DNA of 64,000 nt from Cyanoderma ruficeps (taxonomy: Eukaryota > Chordata > Aves > Passeriformes > Timaliidae), in NCBI GenBank assembly GCA_008694505.1, contig VZDJ01000003.1:178782-242781 (forward strand), in the 5' to 3' direction. Positions 63,601 through 64,000 of the stretch are shown piece after piece; within the stretch, counting starts at the first letter, position 1, and each line of letters begins with the position of its first letter. Under the pieces are notes generated by a model, which saw nothing but the letters and a program-made list of their open reading frames with translations, had not been told where the DNA came from and did no database searches. A program made the position numbers and the translations under genes.

Positions 63601-64000
63601 AAGCATCCCAGGACATGCTGTTTATGACAGCTGACTATGAGTGTATCCTGTGGCTTTGCATTTGTTGTGCTTGAAATCCCAGTCCCAGTGCATGTTAGCA
63701 TTACCCAGCTGTTATCCATAGGTGATATTCAGGAGCTCTGTGAGTTTCTGTTGCATAGTGGAATGGAGAAATCCTGTGAGGGTCTGAAGAGATGGATGGG
63801 GGATTAGTGAAAACTGTGATAATCCTGTTAGGGTGGTAGCATGCAGGATGACACATGATAGTGTTATGGCAGTAGGACTAATACATTACTGCAAAGCTGA
63901 AACTGCACGTGACATTGCTGGTTTGAAATCTACCTTTTCTCAGCTAATGATCAGGTGTAAGAATATTCTTCCCTTAGCTTCATGTTCTCAATCTACATGT
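51624..64000 (+). other. NPR3 intron 3, incomplete
   Basis: No segment in this 12.4-kb stretch looks like NPR3 exon 4 or any other exon. Content is unique-looking AT-rich DNA with scattered homopolymer runs. No LINE tail, LTR or RNA gene is recognisable. Confidence 0.6.
51755..51865. repeat. T/G-rich low-complexity tract
   Basis: About 110 bp of T runs separated by G, including ttgttgttgttgttg, with one ambiguous base at 51862. It begins about 130 bp past NPR3 exon 3. Confidence 0.85.

Noticed and set aside
51624..64000. Search for NPR3 exon 4
   Set aside because: No segment matches the expected continuation after DDY next to a splice acceptor; the exon is taken to lie outside the window.

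Overview
The window is vertebrate nuclear DNA and almost certainly avian. It has two intron-containing housekeeping/receptor genes with canonical GT-AG splice sites, CpG-island promoters, CR1 LINE tails of the bird type, and a block of bird-type endogenous retroviruses (ERVs). Both genes are Z-linked in the bird genomes I know; that placement is recalled, not read from the sequence. The species cannot be fixed.

Layout. (1) About 1-2,354: sequence downstream of TARS1, with a 147-codon minus-strand reading frame in a strong start context. (2) 2,355-16,527, minus strand: a complete 19-exon coding sequence for cytosolic threonyl-tRNA synthetase (TARS1). I traced it exon by exon: 2,136 nt, 711 residues, every junction phase-consistent, and the three zinc ligands spaced exactly as in bacterial ThrRS. 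One intron holds a CR1 tail and an older LTR. (3) 16.1-16.8 kb: GC-rich TARS1 promoter, followed by an antisense CR1 tail. (4) 18.6-32.0 kb: a mosaic of ERV remains. On the minus strand lie a solo LTR, a class II (alpha/beta-like) env/pol fragment (ERV-A), a class I (gamma-like) provirus fragment with 3' LTR, env and pol (ERV-B), and the LTR plus env-TM of a second copy of that family (ERV-C). From about 27.7 kb the strand flips to a class II element (ERV-D) with RT, RNase H, integrase, env and 3' LTR. Three further solo LTRs sit inside these ERV genes, each bounded by a short target-site duplication. All viral reading frames are broken. (5) 32.0-41.5 kb: AT-rich intergenic DNA with no gene I can support. 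(6) 41.5-43.2 kb: CpG island with the first exon of NPR3 (natriuretic peptide clearance receptor) on the plus strand. Exons 2 and 3 lie at 47.4 and 51.5 kb. The remaining exons fall beyond the window, and 51.6-64.0 kb is part of intron 3.

How it fits together. TARS1 and NPR3 are unrelated in function: one charges tRNA-Thr in the cytosol, the other binds natriuretic peptides at the cell surface. They are transcribed divergently from starts about 25.7 kb apart, and the ERV mosaic fills much of that space. The main unusual content is the layered ERV block, whose order of events can be read partly from target-site duplications and interrupted domains. I found no RNA gene, CRISPR array or undescribed cellular system.
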